DNA of 64,000 bases from Lachnospiraceae bacterium UBA2864. GTDB lineage: Bacteria > Bacillota > Clostridia > Lachnospirales > Lachnospiraceae. The DNA is taken from assembly GCA_002350525.1 (NCBI GenBank), contig DEFA01000034.1, positions 1 to 64,000 of the forward strand, read 5' to 3'. This document shows, one piece after another, positions 43,112-52,531 of this stretch. The notes beneath the pieces are model-generated. The model was given only the letters and a program-made list of their open reading frames with translations. It did not search any database and was not told where the DNA came from. Position 1 is the first letter of the stretch; each line of letters starts with the position of its first letter. The position numbers and the translations under genes are program-made.

Positions 43112-43810
43112 TTACTTCTCTTCAAGATATTCCTGAATGAGACTCTTTTCTTCTTCAAAATAATTCTCCGCAACCGCATGCAGTCTGTCTGTCGGATAAA
43201 AACGATCATCAACATTTACAAAAAGCTTTTCTCCCAGAAGGAAATTAAATGTAAGCTTTGTCATTCCGTATCTCGAACCGCGGGATGCTTTGTTCCTCTC
43301 CCTGTCTTCATTAAGGAAAGGAGGAAGTGATTCCCACAGAGCCGCTATACTCTTAAAACTGTTTTCGCTGTTATCCTCGGCAACAGCCGTATCTCCAAGA
43401 ACCGTCTTCAGCTCCGTTGTTACCGCATTTATTATCTCATCGGTTCTGACATATTCTCTGATCTGATAAGTATCCGTTGACTTATAGAAATACAGCAGAA
43501 CCTGATAGGTTATAAAGAAAACCAGATACAGTTCCACGTTAAGTCTTAGACCGAGAAGACGTTTCAGATCATCGTTGGTATATCCGAAAACCTTGTTGCC
43601 GCTTCCTGCCGTAACAAAAAGGGATTCGTTATATTCATAAAGTTTTAGTCCCTGCCTCGCAAGCATCTTGGTTGTTATATCATAAACCTCGGAATCGGCA
43701 TAAAATGTATTGTATAACTCCGATGTAGCTTTATCATGCAGCGATATATTCTGTCCTGTTATAAGTGCACTGTATATATCAAGTGCCTTGTTAAGGCTTC
43801 TGTCTTCCAT
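43112..43810 (-). CDS. MukE/JetB-like subunit (DUF6063-type)
   Basis: 232-aa soluble protein, mostly helical, no catalytic motif. Size and position between the kleisin-like and SMC-like genes fit MukE/JetB, which binds the kleisin as winged-helix dimer. Its ribosome binding site (GAGAGGAT) lies in the end of the preceding gene, 3 nt away, so the two are co-translated. Assigned by context and size more than by sequence. Confidence 0.6.
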   Translation of the reverse strand: MEDRSLNKALDIYSALITGQNISLHDKATSELYNTFYADSEVYDITTKMLARQGLKLYEYNESLFVTAGSGNKVFGYTNDDLKRLLGLRLNVELYLVFFITYQVLLYFYKSTDTYQIREYVRTDEIINAVTTELKTVLGDTAVAEDNSENSFKSIAALWESLPPFLNEDRERNKASRGSRYGMTKLTFNFLLGEKLFVNVDDRFYPTDRLHAVAENYFEEEKSLIQEYLEEK

Positions 43811-43813
43811 TGG

Positions 43814-45319
43814 TTACATCCTCTCAAAGGTTATATCCGTAACGGATGAATCATCGACTTCGATTTCCTCATCACCGAATATCAATCTGAATCTTAATCC
43901 CGCAAATCTTTCCTTATCTTTGTCCGTCATATATTTCATGGCAAGCTGTTCGAGGAAGGTCTCCTGTCCGTTCATCATATCACTTACGCAGTAGCTTTCC
44001 TTTTCGGAAAGATGGACAAGATAAGCATAATAATCCCTGCTTTTATACAGGTCCTTGGTGAATTTCATCTCAAGGATAGCATTATATTCCTGAAGTGTGA
44101 GCTTATCCCATTTCTCAAGTCGCTCGAGCAGTTCTCTGAAAAGTATCGCAAAGTTACGTCCTGTCTGTTCACTCAGCACTTCATCATCATATTTAAAGTT
44201 CAGATCCGCAGCTTCCCTTTCCACCTTCTCGACCGTATCATCCTGACTGAGTTTTTTTAGTATGATAGAATCTATCATATCTATCTGAAAACTCTTTTCA
44301 CATTTCGGTCTGGCCAGAGGCATTATAAGCGCCGCAAGTCTGTCCGGTTTATCTATACGTTCCAGCCTCGTAAGAGCACCTTCAAAGTCAAATGTATTCC
44401 GGAGCACCTGCATCTTCTTACGTCTTACCATCTCGTCAGCAAAACGGGATAATTCCGCGGACGCCTTTATAAGTCTGCTATGATTATCTATAGTCTGCTT
44501 CAGAAGATTTTCAAGCTTTGCTATATCTCTTACCGCTCTGGAGTCAGGACTGTGGTTTACTCTTGCCGCAGCCTTGTCCACAAGTTCACGGCTTTTTGCA
44601 AAGGATTTTCTCTCTTCCTCAAACCATCTTGAAGTGCTTTCCATGAATTCGTCTACGGCTTCTGTTCCGGCATGGACATCCGACAGAAGGAGTGCCACTG
44701 CCTCGTCCCTTCTCTTATGAAGCGATACAACTTCAAGATTAATCCTGCTGATAACGTCAATTCCGCCTTTATAGTTTTCCGCTTTTATGAGTTTTTCAAG
44801 CAACAGCTGATCTGTACTGATCCTGCTTTCATCTTTCATCTCCTTTGTGGAAAGATAAAACTCAATTCCCTCTTCCGTAATGGAATAGGTTACTCCGCTC
44901 TCGTAAACATTTGCTTCTATAAGGCGAACTCTGGCGAGCTTAGTCTTCCTATCGGCCGGATCAAAGAAACTTATCTCAAAAGCTCTTCCGCCGTTGGTAA
45001 GCTTATCAAATATATTCTCGGTAAGAGCTTTCTTCTCATCTTTCGGAAGCTCTAGTTCATAATCTCTTTTCAGAAGTTCTCCTATAAAACTCCTGATCTC
45101 ATGTCCGGTCACTTCGCGTTCTCTGAAGTTATTCTCATTGATAAGAAATCGTAGTACGGCGAGCGTAATATAACCCATATCAAGGCTCACTGCTTCCCCT
45201 GAAACGGACACACTAAGACCCGACTGCATGATACTGAAAAACGGATAAAACTTTCTCAGATTCAGCATTCGCTCCGTATGATTTTTAATTATGTCATCAA
45301 TTAAAATATACTTTTCCAT
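43814..45319 (-). CDS. kleisin/MukF-like subunit, JetA-type
   Basis: 501-aa protein with winged-helix-like N-terminal part (about 1-180; GYITLAVLRFLINENNF, YSITEEGIEFYLSTKEM), a helical centre (about 190-330) and a C-terminal domain. This is the architecture of JetA and MksF/MukF kleisins. It is first in the operon jetA-jetB-jetC-like. The start has only a weak ribosome binding site (ACGGAT), and an AT-rich promoter region (TATAGT, TAAAAT) lies within 45325-45400. Confidence 0.65.
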   Translation of the reverse strand: MEKYILIDDIIKNHTERMLNLRKFYPFFSIMQSGLSVSVSGEAVSLDMGYITLAVLRFLINENNFREREVTGHEIRSFIGELLKRDYELELPKDEKKALTENIFDKLTNGGRAFEISFFDPADRKTKLARVRLIEANVYESGVTYSITEEGIEFYLSTKEMKDESRISTDQLLLEKLIKAENYKGGIDVISRINLEVVSLHKRRDEAVALLLSDVHAGTEAVDEFMESTSRWFEEERKSFAKSRELVDKAAARVNHSPDSRAVRDIAKLENLLKQTIDNHSRLIKASAELSRFADEMVRRKKMQVLRNTFDFEGALTRLERIDKPDRLAALIMPLARPKCEKSFQIDMIDSIILKKLSQDDTVEKVEREAADLNFKYDDEVLSEQTGRNFAILFRELLERLEKWDKLTLQEYNAILEMKFTKDLYKSRDYYAYLVHLSEKESYCVSDMMNGQETFLEQLAMKYMTDKDKERFAGLRFRLIFGDEEIEVDDSSVTDITFERM

Positions 45320-45405
45320 AATCCGTTATATTTTACTATATTTTTGACTTAAAAACCACTATAAAACGAAATATAGGTGTTTCTTACGAAATCCCAAGTA
45401 ACGCG

Positions 45406-45438
45406 AAAAAGAACCGCCACATTTTCATGTGACGGTTC
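45406..45438 (-). terminator. terminator of the secreted acidic protein gene
   Basis: GAACCGCCACA (from 45411) pairs with TGTGACGGTTC (to 45438) with one mismatch, followed on the minus strand by a U tract. It separates the two-component region from the SMC-like operon. Confidence 0.85.
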
Positions 45439-45464
45439 CCTTTCTACTTTTAACCTACCATATT

Positions 45465-46262
45465 TTAACCTACCGCATTTAACGCTGCTTCGGTAAACTC
45501 ATTTTTTTGTATAAATACTCCTGTTTCCTTATTGTAGGTGATCGTAACATTATTAAGTCCATCAGAACTATCATATTTAACTATCGATCCTTCACTCTCT
45601 TCCGAATCATCCACGCTTCTGAACCACATGTCATCACTCTGTGTCATAATTTCATCAAACTCTTCCGGTGTAAGCTTTAGGACACTTATAAAAAATGTAT
45701 TGTTTCCGTTATCATCATCCACAACATCAAATCCATTACAGAATATCTTGTCACCGATTACATTTCCGTTCTCATCTTTAATTTCAACTCCGGTTCCCGA
45801 ACGCATATTAGCAGCTGCGTATTCCGCATCCGAGAGATAATATCCCATTCCGAGATACTCTTCTGCTACAGCTCTAAGGTCAGCATCATATTTATTAATA
45901 TCAAACTGTTTGCTTTCCTCAAGAATCTTATCCCAGTCTGCGTTATCAATATATTCCTGAAAGTCGTCAAGCTCTTCTTCAGTATATATATATGTTATAC
46001 TGTTCGACTTTTCAGAATTCAAATCTTCTTCCGAATTTTCCTCACTTTTAACGCTTTCTTCGGTTACTTCTTCCGTCGGCGCCTCTGTTACAATAGAACC
46101 TACAGTCTCTTCATCAGAGACATAAACTTTCGCTGACTCAACCTTTAAATCTTTAACACATAATCTGTCGGTATCAACATCATTAAATACCGGTATAGCA
46201 AGCATAAGTGCAAGTGCTGATGTAATTCCGACTCCAACTCCGACTTTTAAAATATCTTTCAT
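45465..46262 (-). CDS. exported or membrane-anchored acidic protein of unknown function
   Basis: 265 aa, not recognised. ATG at 46262 has GGAGG; it begins MKDILKVGVGVG and a hydrophobic stretch (about 5-25) that could be a signal or anchor. Then comes a Glu/Ser-rich linker (about 45-85) and a globular part (about 90-265) rich in Asp. No lipobox. It carries the same 17-bp upstream box as the two-component operon next to it, so it is probably its target and might be the sensed or surface component. Confidence 0.6.
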   Translation of the reverse strand: MKDILKVGVGVGITSALALMLAIPVFNDVDTDRLCVKDLKVESAKVYVSDEETVGSIVTEAPTEEVTEESVKSEENSEEDLNSEKSNSITYIYTEEELDDFQEYIDNADWDKILEESKQFDINKYDADLRAVAEEYLGMGYYLSDAEYAAANMRSGTGVEIKDENGNVIGDKIFCNGFDVVDDDNGNNTFFISVLKLTPEEFDEIMTQSDDMWFRSVDDSEESEGSIVKYDSSDGLNNVTITYNKETGVFIQKNEFTEAALNAVG

Positions 46263-46350
46263 ACTTTTTCCTCCATAGACTTCTGAATTAAAACTTATGT
46301 TATCTGACATCTGAAACGTTCCTCTGTCTATAGGCACATATTAATATATA

Positions 46351-46367
46351 AATGTATCCAAATTGTA
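46351..46367 (-). promoter_or_regulatory. operator-like box A (shared with 48534)
   Basis: The 17-mer AATGTATCCAAATTGTA (plus strand) is identical to 48534-48550. Read on the minus strand it holds TACAA and TACAT 11 bp apart, the direct-repeat spacing typical of OmpR/PhoB-type regulators. It lies 89 nt before the start codon at 46262, and a possible -35 (TTGAAT) directly precedes it with AT-rich -10 sequence behind. Confidence 0.7.
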
Positions 46368-46437
46368 TTCAACTCGAATTTATTCTGTAAATATTTGTAA
46401 AATTTTTATTGTTAATATTTTTAAATCTGAAGATCTG

Positions 46438-47817
46438 CTATGCGGACGGTATCGTCAGCCTTATTTCCGTACCCTGTCCCTCTTCGCTCTTTATATCCAT
46501 ACTTCCACCGTGAAGCTTCATTATCCTGTCCGCCAGCGACAGCCCGAGTCCTGCTCCGTGTTCCTTTCGGCTTCTGGACTTATCAACCATATAGAAAGCT
46601 TCTTTTACACGACTGAGTTCTTCCGGCGGAATACCTATCCCGTCATCTTTTACGTATATAACGTAAGATCCATCTTCTCTTTTATCTCCGTAAATGCTTA
46701 TCTTCTCCGCGCCTGCTTTCAGAGAGTTGTCTATCAGATTCATGATCACGGTCTTAAACAGATCATAATCAACATTTATATAATGCTCAGCAAGAGAATA
46801 CAGCACTCTTGCTCCCTTTGCCTGTGCTCTGGGCGCAACAGTCGCTTTTATGTCTTCAAGCATCTCAGATGTATCAATCTGCTCTTTTGTAATCCCTGAT
46901 TCGCTGAGAGATACAATATCCATAAGCTTTTCAGAAAGTGCCTGAAGTCTCATACCTTCATTCATGATGACCTCTGCCGCTTCACGCTTTTCTTCATCAT
47001 TTAACTTTTTCTGATATATCAGATCGGCATAACCTATTATGCTCTGCATAGGTGACTTTGTTTCATGGGCAAATGCAGCGATAAACTCTTCCTTCTGCTT
47101 TACCGAAAGCTCCATATCATCCATCTTCTCGCGTATGGTTTTTGACATATTATTAAAGATACGGGTAAGATCACCAAGTTCATCATTAGAGATAACATCT
47201 ATCTCCTTACCGTATTCTCCTTCAGATATGGCCTTTCCTGCCTCAGACAGGTGCCTTATAGGCTTTGTAAGATTCATGGAAAAAAACAGTGCAAAGAGTG
47301 TTCCTCCTATCAGAACAAATACGTAAATCAGATAGTAACCATGTCTTTGACGGTTGTTATCATTTATAATATCTGTTATCTCACTCGCTGAAGTACAGGT
47401 ATAAGATATATTTCTTTTTATGAACCTGCTGTAGCAGACAACATAAACACGATCAAAGGATTTTACTATGTCATACTTAATGCTGTTATCTTCCGGAATC
47501 CCGCGGTTAACACCACGCGGAAGATCCGATACCACTTCGACGCCATCCATTTCAACCGCAATCTGCATATTACTGTTGCCTTTTGTCATCTTCGTGATAT
47601 CACTTACAAGTTCCGGACTCGCAAGCTTGCTTCTTGTAGCTACTATAAGATTATTTTGAAATGAGGTTAGAAACATATTGAAATGTTCCACACAGCTTTC
47701 AACTTCATAATCTATAGATTTCTTAAGCGACCTGCTGACCATAAGATATCCGGATATAAGAAGCGCCGATACAAGAATGGCCATGATTCCGATATAGAGT
47801 TTGATGAATATTTTCAT
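46438..47817 (-). CDS. sensor histidine kinase
   Basis: 459-aa membrane kinase: TM1 (about 7-28), extracytoplasmic sensor (about 30-160), TM2 (about 161-182), HAMP, HisKA with His251 in AHETKSPMQS, and HATPase with NLIDNSLKAGA, DDGIGIPPEE and GAGLGLSLA. Its start overlaps the response-regulator stop by 4 nt. The signal is unknown; the acidic exported protein next door is a candidate partner. Confidence 0.95.
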   Translation of the reverse strand: MKIFIKLYIGIMAILVSALLISGYLMVSRSLKKSIDYEVESCVEHFNMFLTSFQNNLIVATRSKLASPELVSDITKMTKGNSNMQIAVEMDGVEVVSDLPRGVNRGIPEDNSIKYDIVKSFDRVYVVCYSRFIKRNISYTCTSASEITDIINDNNRQRHGYYLIYVFVLIGGTLFALFFSMNLTKPIRHLSEAGKAISEGEYGKEIDVISNDELGDLTRIFNNMSKTIREKMDDMELSVKQKEEFIAAFAHETKSPMQSIIGYADLIYQKKLNDEEKREAAEVIMNEGMRLQALSEKLMDIVSLSESGITKEQIDTSEMLEDIKATVAPRAQAKGARVLYSLAEHYINVDYDLFKTVIMNLIDNSLKAGAEKISIYGDKREDGSYVIYVKDDGIGIPPEELSRVKEAFYMVDKSRSRKEHGAGLGLSLADRIMKLHGGSMDIKSEEGQGTEIRLTIPSA

Positions 47818-48479
47818 TCCTCATCCTCCATAACTTCCATCCTGTATCCTATACGAAATATAGTTTTTATAACATCTTCATATCCCAGTTTCTGACGAAG
47901 CTTTTTCACGTGATTATCAAGTGTTCTCGTATCGCCCATATATTCATCCTGCCACACTGATTCATAAAGCTGTTCACGACTGAGGGCAACATTTTTATTC
48001 AAAATAAACATACGGAGAAGCTCGTATTCTTTAGGTGCAAGAAAGATTTCCTCACCGTTCTTCAGCACCTGTCTTGATGAACTCTTTACCGTTACGCCTT
48101 TATAGGAGAACTCATCTTCTTCGGGCATGGTTCTTCTGATAACAGCTTCAACACGCGCTATTAACTCACCTATCTGAAAAGGTTTACTGAGATAATCATC
48201 CGCTCCCATTTTTAAGCCCCTTATCCTATCACTTACCTGATTCATAGCAGACATAATGATAACCGGAGTTCTTGTCGGCCTTATATACTCCAGAAGTTCA
48301 TATCCGCTTACTTTCGGCAGCATCAGATCAAGAAGAACTATATCCCAGCTATGCTTATCGAAAAGGTTTTCGCCTTCCTCACCGTCATAAGCATATTCAC
48401 AGTTATAGCCCTGACTTGTAAGAGTTTTTCCGATAAGTTTGGATATCGACATGTCATCTTCTATAATTAAAACATTCAT
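47814..48479 (-). CDS. OmpR-family response regulator
   Basis: 221 aa. Receiver with LIIEDD, phospho-acceptor Asp51 (LLDLMLP), SAMN switch and KPF lysine; C-terminal winged helix (LAPKEYELLRMF, LDNHVKKLRQKL, FRIGYRM). Start 48479 (MNVLIIEDD); an ATG one codon earlier is also in frame, with GAGGAGAT in front. A 17-bp box about 55 nt upstream recurs before the downstream target gene, pointing to autoregulation. Confidence 0.96.
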   Translation of the reverse strand: MNVLIIEDDMSISKLIGKTLTSQGYNCEYAYDGEEGENLFDKHSWDIVLLDLMLPKVSGYELLEYIRPTRTPVIIMSAMNQVSDRIRGLKMGADDYLSKPFQIGELIARVEAVIRRTMPEEDEFSYKGVTVKSSSRQVLKNGEEIFLAPKEYELLRMFILNKNVALSREQLYESVWQDEYMGDTRTLDNHVKKLRQKLGYEDVIKTIFRIGYRMEVMEDEE

Positions 48480-48533
48480 CATATCTCCTCATATACGACA
48501 TAAAATCACTTTACTATGGAACTATACACCAAC

Positions 48534-48550
48534 AATGTATCCAAATTGTA
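48534..48550 (-). promoter_or_regulatory. operator-like box B upstream of the response regulator
   Basis: Identical to 46351-46367 over 17 bp, with TACAA/TACAT direct repeats at 11-bp spacing on the minus strand. It is 55 nt before the response-regulator start. Two exact copies only in front of these two genes make it the likely binding site of the regulator itself. Confidence 0.7.
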
Positions 48551-48578
48551 AACATTTGCCTAAAAAAAGTCTATGCTG

Positions 48579-48612
48579 AAAAAAGCCCGTATGTCATTTC
48601 AAACATACGGGC
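48579..48612 (-). terminator. terminator of the surface adhesin gene
   Basis: GCCCGTATGT (48585-) pairs with ACATACGGGC (to 48612), loop of about 8, then a run of six U on the minus strand. 8 nt after the stop codon. Confidence 0.92.
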
Positions 48613-48619
48613 CATAAAA

Positions 48620-51600
48620 CTATTTATTCTTCTTTCTTCTAAGGAACATCCATAATCCGATATATGCCATGGATATCAGTGCAAGAATTCCCATAACAGT
48701 CAGCATGATTCTGCCGGAATCACCTGTCTTAACATTAGTATCTGTTGTTTTCTTTGTATTATCTGTATCTGCTGTTTTCTTTGTACTATCTGTAACTGTT
48801 GTAGACTTCTTGTCATTATCTGTTTTCTCGGTATCTGTGATCACTGTTGTATCGGTTACGGTCTCTGCCTTAGGTGTCTCAGGTTCCTTTGTAACATCCT
48901 GATTTGTAGGATTCTCCGGTGTCTTCGCTGACTCAGGTGTTTCAGGCACCTCTGACTTTTCTGTATTTCCGGGAGCTACCGGTTCCTTAGGTTCTTCCGG
49001 TATTTCCGGAGTTTCTGGAGTCTCAGGTGTCTCAGGTGTCTCAGGTTGTGTCGGCTCTGTAGGCGTTGCCGGATCTGTCGGTGTTGCAACAGGTTTTTCA
49101 GGTGTTTCAGGTTCCTCCGGGGTTTCAGGTTCCTTAGGAATTTCTTCCTTTGTATAAGCATTAGTTATACTGAATTCCGTCTCCCCGCCATCTGTTACTT
49201 CATCAACAACCTTCAGATCTGTTGTACTCTTCTCTGTATCGAAAGTATACTTATATCCGCCCTCTTCCTTGGAAAGCTCACTTTCTTCTATCTTCTCTGT
49301 TACAGTATATTCTCCTACAGGAAGATTTTCTATCTTATAAGTTCCGTCTGATTCAAACTCTGAATATTTGACTGTCTCTTTGTAATCGGCCGAATCAGTT
49401 ACTTCAAATGTAATCTTTGACTTATCTATATCTGAAGGTGCATTTTCAAATACCTTCTTTATGATAAGTGTTCCCTCTTGTAATTCGTAACTGTTGGTAA
49501 TTGTTACCGTATTGCCATTTTCGGCAATCGTTACTGTTCCGACTTTGTCTGTATTGTTACCTGTGTATTTATAACCCGAAACAGAATCCGCTGCCGGTGT
49601 TTTCTCTTCAACTGTAAATGTTTCTCCTACAGGAAGATTTTCAAACTTGCAGGAAGCAGCTGCTGTTACTGTCTTGTAAGAAGCTGTATCCTTGTCAGCT
49701 GTAAATCCACCCTTATCATCAAGATAATTCCCCTTAGAATCCTTGATCGTCACTTCAAATTCAGCTGTGCTGTTAATGTCCTTACCATCCTGATCTGATA
49801 CACTCTTTTTAACTTCAAGATCTGCAGTTTTTCTTACATTTGAGATGTAATCATCTTTAATGGACTTACTTTCATCGGTAATATTAAGTGCATAGTTATT
49901 TCCGTTATATGTCACAGTACTTGGGAGTGATCCTGCAGTATCTTCGAAGGCATAGAAAACCGGGGTACTATCTTTTACATAATTCTCCGGAGCTTCTGTC
50001 TCCTCAAGCATATAGATCACACCTCTCTCAAGGCCTCCAAATACTGCTGTTCCCGGAGTTCCCTTACCATCATTTCCTCCCGTTGTTTCTACAATCGGTT
50101 CACCATCAGCTGTAAGGAATGTCGATCCACTCATCTTTGTAAGTGAAAACTTCGCACCGTTTAATAAATCACTTACATTTCCGTCACTATACTTTATAAC
50201 ATTGAGTGTTGCCTTATCAACAGATGAAGCACCTGCGGAACTTAAGAAAACTTCAGAACTAAATGAATAACTGATATTTTCATTTAAGCTTCCCGGCTTT
50301 ACCGCATAAAGAGAAACATCGTTAAAGCTGTTTCCTTTTTGAGTTTCTTCGTTTTTAGTTAACTGTGAGCCTGCTTTAAGATTTACTCTTGCTTCATACT
50401 TTATCTTATATGCAACTCCATCCTTCAGATCAAACGTCATACGACCTGTCTGAGGATCATATGAAAAAACTCCGGCTTCCGGCTTCTTACCATTTATGGT
50501 AACCGAATCAACTATCAGACTGTATGAATCACTCATACTGTCTTCCAGAACAAGATCATCTACATCAGGATCAAGATCTAATGCGGCAGAATTTACATCA
50601 ACCGTAAACTCTATATTAGGAGCCGTCATACGAGTATATTCATGAGTTTTATCAAGTGGACTTGGCTTTATAAAAATGTCAGAAGCTTCAACCTGCATGA
50701 CCGGAACATCCCCATCATAATATACTTTGGCTGTATTTCTATATGTTTCAACAGCAGGTTCCTGTCTATCAATCTTTGTATAATATATAATTACGGCTTT
50801 AGCTTCTTCCGATGTTTTAAGGTGATTCAATAATGATTCATTAAAATCATATCTTATATCAGTAGTACCATCTGCCTGCGGAAGAATTGATATATCTACA
50901 GCATCATTGATAATCGCATAAGAATTAATGTCTCTGACTTCAACAGAATCCTTCACAAGAGAGACATTCTTTGGAAGCGTATCTATCAAGTACCCATCTT
51001 TGTAATCCGGTCTCTTAATGCTGTTAAGCGTAATCTCCCAATTGAGCATACCCTCATCAACTTTATGATTACTTGGATTAGCCCATTTATCTATACCACC
51101 GCCTATTGTATAAACACTTCCCCAGGAACGTGATCCTTTCGGGTCATCCTTACTGCTTACAGTAGCTTTATTTGATACCTTTCCTGTATACTTTCTTCCC
51201 GGATAATACTCTTTAGGGTCATTCGTTTCCAAAAACTTATTAGCCGTGTCAAAACTATACATAGCCGGATCTATTTTCACAAGATATGATACCCATATCT
51301 GGTCAAGATTTCCCATATGTGGTATTACCGCATGAATTTTAGTTCCTTTAAGACTATAAGTAAGTCCAAAATCCGAACTATCTAACTCCATCTCCAATTC
51401 ATCATCACTATAAAAAACCGGATCGGAATAAAGAGTCATTCCCGGCCACATTTCATCATCAAAAACTATATCATTATTATTTCCTTTTGATGTAAATCGT
51501 ATCTTGGTACGATATATATAGTTCTTATCTTCCTCCGGTGTACCATCAGGAACACGGGACGGATCAACATTCCATATCAGTTTACGAACATAAATCTCAC

Positions 51601-52177
51601 TTTCTATATCTGACGGTTTTAAACGAAATGTCATCTTCGCAGCATCCGGAAAAATAATTGTTTCGTCAGTCGGATCCTGTGTACCATTCTTGTTCTTATT
51701 TATAGATCCCTGAAATGTAATATAACTATTCTTCTTATCTCTTTTACAGAAACTTTCATCCGTATAATTGACCTTAATAACGTTTTCTTTAATTGAATAC
51801 GTACCGACAACTTTATTATTTGTATCAGTGATCGGCTTATCAGTTATATTTTCTACTTCAACCATCTCCGGAAGTGTATAAGTAAAAACATCACTCGTAT
51901 CTATAACGTCTTCATCCTTAAAATCCCATGCAAGTTCGAAGTATAATGTATCACCATATGTAACAACCGGAGGATTTTCATCTTCCCATGGATATACATC
52001 CTGATCTCCATTGGAGTGATTGATTGCATATACCATTTCCATATGGTCAACCTTTTTTGCAAGCTCTGATTCCCCTGCCGCGTACACAACTGTTTCGACT
52101 CCATTCAAGTTAGATAACGTCATAACAATTGCCAGCATCGTTACCAGAAAATGTCTCAATTTTTTCTTCAGTTTCAT
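48620..52177 (-). CDS. large cell-wall-anchored adhesin with Cna-B repeats
   Basis: 1185-aa surface protein. Signal peptide at about 1-34 (charged start, hydrophobic core, end VYAAG). About 35-490 resembles collagen-binding/adhesive Ig-like modules, followed by an isopeptide backbone domain and SpaA-type domain (about 640-790), then two Cna-B domains (about 795-905 and 907-1010; ENLPVGE occurs in both). A Pro/Glu/Thr-rich stalk (about 1012-1145) spans the wall. The end is VKTGD (1149-1153), a hydrophobic helix and RRKKNK, a sortase-like sorting signal with V-K in place of L-P-x. No sortase gene is in the window. Start has GAGAGGACGG. Confidence 0.85.
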   Translation of the reverse strand: MKLKKKLRHFLVTMLAIVMTLSNLNGVETVVYAAGESELAKKVDHMEMVYAINHSNGDQDVYPWEDENPPVVTYGDTLYFELAWDFKDEDVIDTSDVFTYTLPEMVEVENITDKPITDTNNKVVGTYSIKENVIKVNYTDESFCKRDKKNSYITFQGSINKNKNGTQDPTDETIIFPDAAKMTFRLKPSDIESEIYVRKLIWNVDPSRVPDGTPEEDKNYIYRTKIRFTSKGNNNDIVFDDEMWPGMTLYSDPVFYSDDELEMELDSSDFGLTYSLKGTKIHAVIPHMGNLDQIWVSYLVKIDPAMYSFDTANKFLETNDPKEYYPGRKYTGKVSNKATVSSKDDPKGSRSWGSVYTIGGGIDKWANPSNHKVDEGMLNWEITLNSIKRPDYKDGYLIDTLPKNVSLVKDSVEVRDINSYAIINDAVDISILPQADGTTDIRYDFNESLLNHLKTSEEAKAVIIYYTKIDRQEPAVETYRNTAKVYYDGDVPVMQVEASDIFIKPSPLDKTHEYTRMTAPNIEFTVDVNSAALDLDPDVDDLVLEDSMSDSYSLIVDSVTINGKKPEAGVFSYDPQTGRMTFDLKDGVAYKIKYEARVNLKAGSQLTKNEETQKGNSFNDVSLYAVKPGSLNENISYSFSSEVFLSSAGASSVDKATLNVIKYSDGNVSDLLNGAKFSLTKMSGSTFLTADGEPIVETTGGNDGKGTPGTAVFGGLERGVIYMLEETEAPENYVKDSTPVFYAFEDTAGSLPSTVTYNGNNYALNITDESKSIKDDYISNVRKTADLEVKKSVSDQDGKDINSTAEFEVTIKDSKGNYLDDKGGFTADKDTASYKTVTAAASCKFENLPVGETFTVEEKTPAADSVSGYKYTGNNTDKVGTVTIAENGNTVTITNSYELQEGTLIIKKVFENAPSDIDKSKITFEVTDSADYKETVKYSEFESDGTYKIENLPVGEYTVTEKIEESELSKEEGGYKYTFDTEKSTTDLKVVDEVTDGGETEFSITNAYTKEEIPKEPETPEEPETPEKPVATPTDPATPTEPTQPETPETPETPETPEIPEEPKEPVAPGNTEKSEVPETPESAKTPENPTNQDVTKEPETPKAETVTDTTVITDTEKTDNDKKSTTVTDSTKKTADTDNTKKTTDTNVKTGDSGRIMLTVMGILALISMAYIGLWMFLRRKKNK

Positions 52178-52366
52178 AAACTACCGTCCTCTCAATAGAT
52201 TTTAGATTAATTAGTGTGTATTTCCTTTTTGTTAACGCATATTATTAGACATTCCACATTATAATATACAAATTACATAAATAATATCCATAAATTGTCA
52301 CAAATTTACCAAATATTGCGCTTCAAAATATGTTTAAAACTAAATATACGTTTTGCACAAAATCGT

Positions 52367-52398
52367 AAAAAGGCGCTGCGACCAAGCGCAGCGCCTTT
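52367..52398 (-). terminator. terminator between phosphoesterase and adhesin genes
   Basis: AAAGGCGCTGCG pairs with CGCAGCGCCTTT (to 52398), followed by U residues on the minus strand. It lies 230 nt beyond the phosphoesterase stop and 190 nt before the adhesin start, so it may end a separate short transcript. Confidence 0.88.
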
Positions 52399-52531
52399 CT
52401 GTGGAGATAAGATATATTCATGCTTTTCTGTAAATGTAACCGGATATGCTTCAGCATCTAATTAGTGTTATGGCTGATCTGTGGATTCCGCCTCCGCATA
52501 CCCCTTACTTATTCTGCATTTCTATATCTAC
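52367..52531 (-). ncRNA. possible small RNA or attenuated adhesin leader
   Basis: The 450-nt gap 52178-52627 has no gene. Inside it a perfect -10 TATAAT (52543-52538, minus strand) precedes about 165 nt that end in the strong terminator. The stretch is GC-richer than its flanks and contains a stem ATGCT/AGCAT. No -35 of quality and no known riboswitch core were found. 52178-52360 is very AT-rich and presumably holds the adhesin promoter. Confidence 0.3.

Noticed and set aside
52278..52300. Third copy of the two-component box upstream of the adhesin
   Set aside because: ATATCCATAAATTGTC resembles the box but has two inserted bases, which breaks the 11-bp spacing; too weak to claim.
52367..52531. 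c-di-GMP riboswitch before the adhesin, tempting given the phosphodiesterases in the window
   Set aside because: The conserved core sequences of the class I and class II aptamers are not visible.
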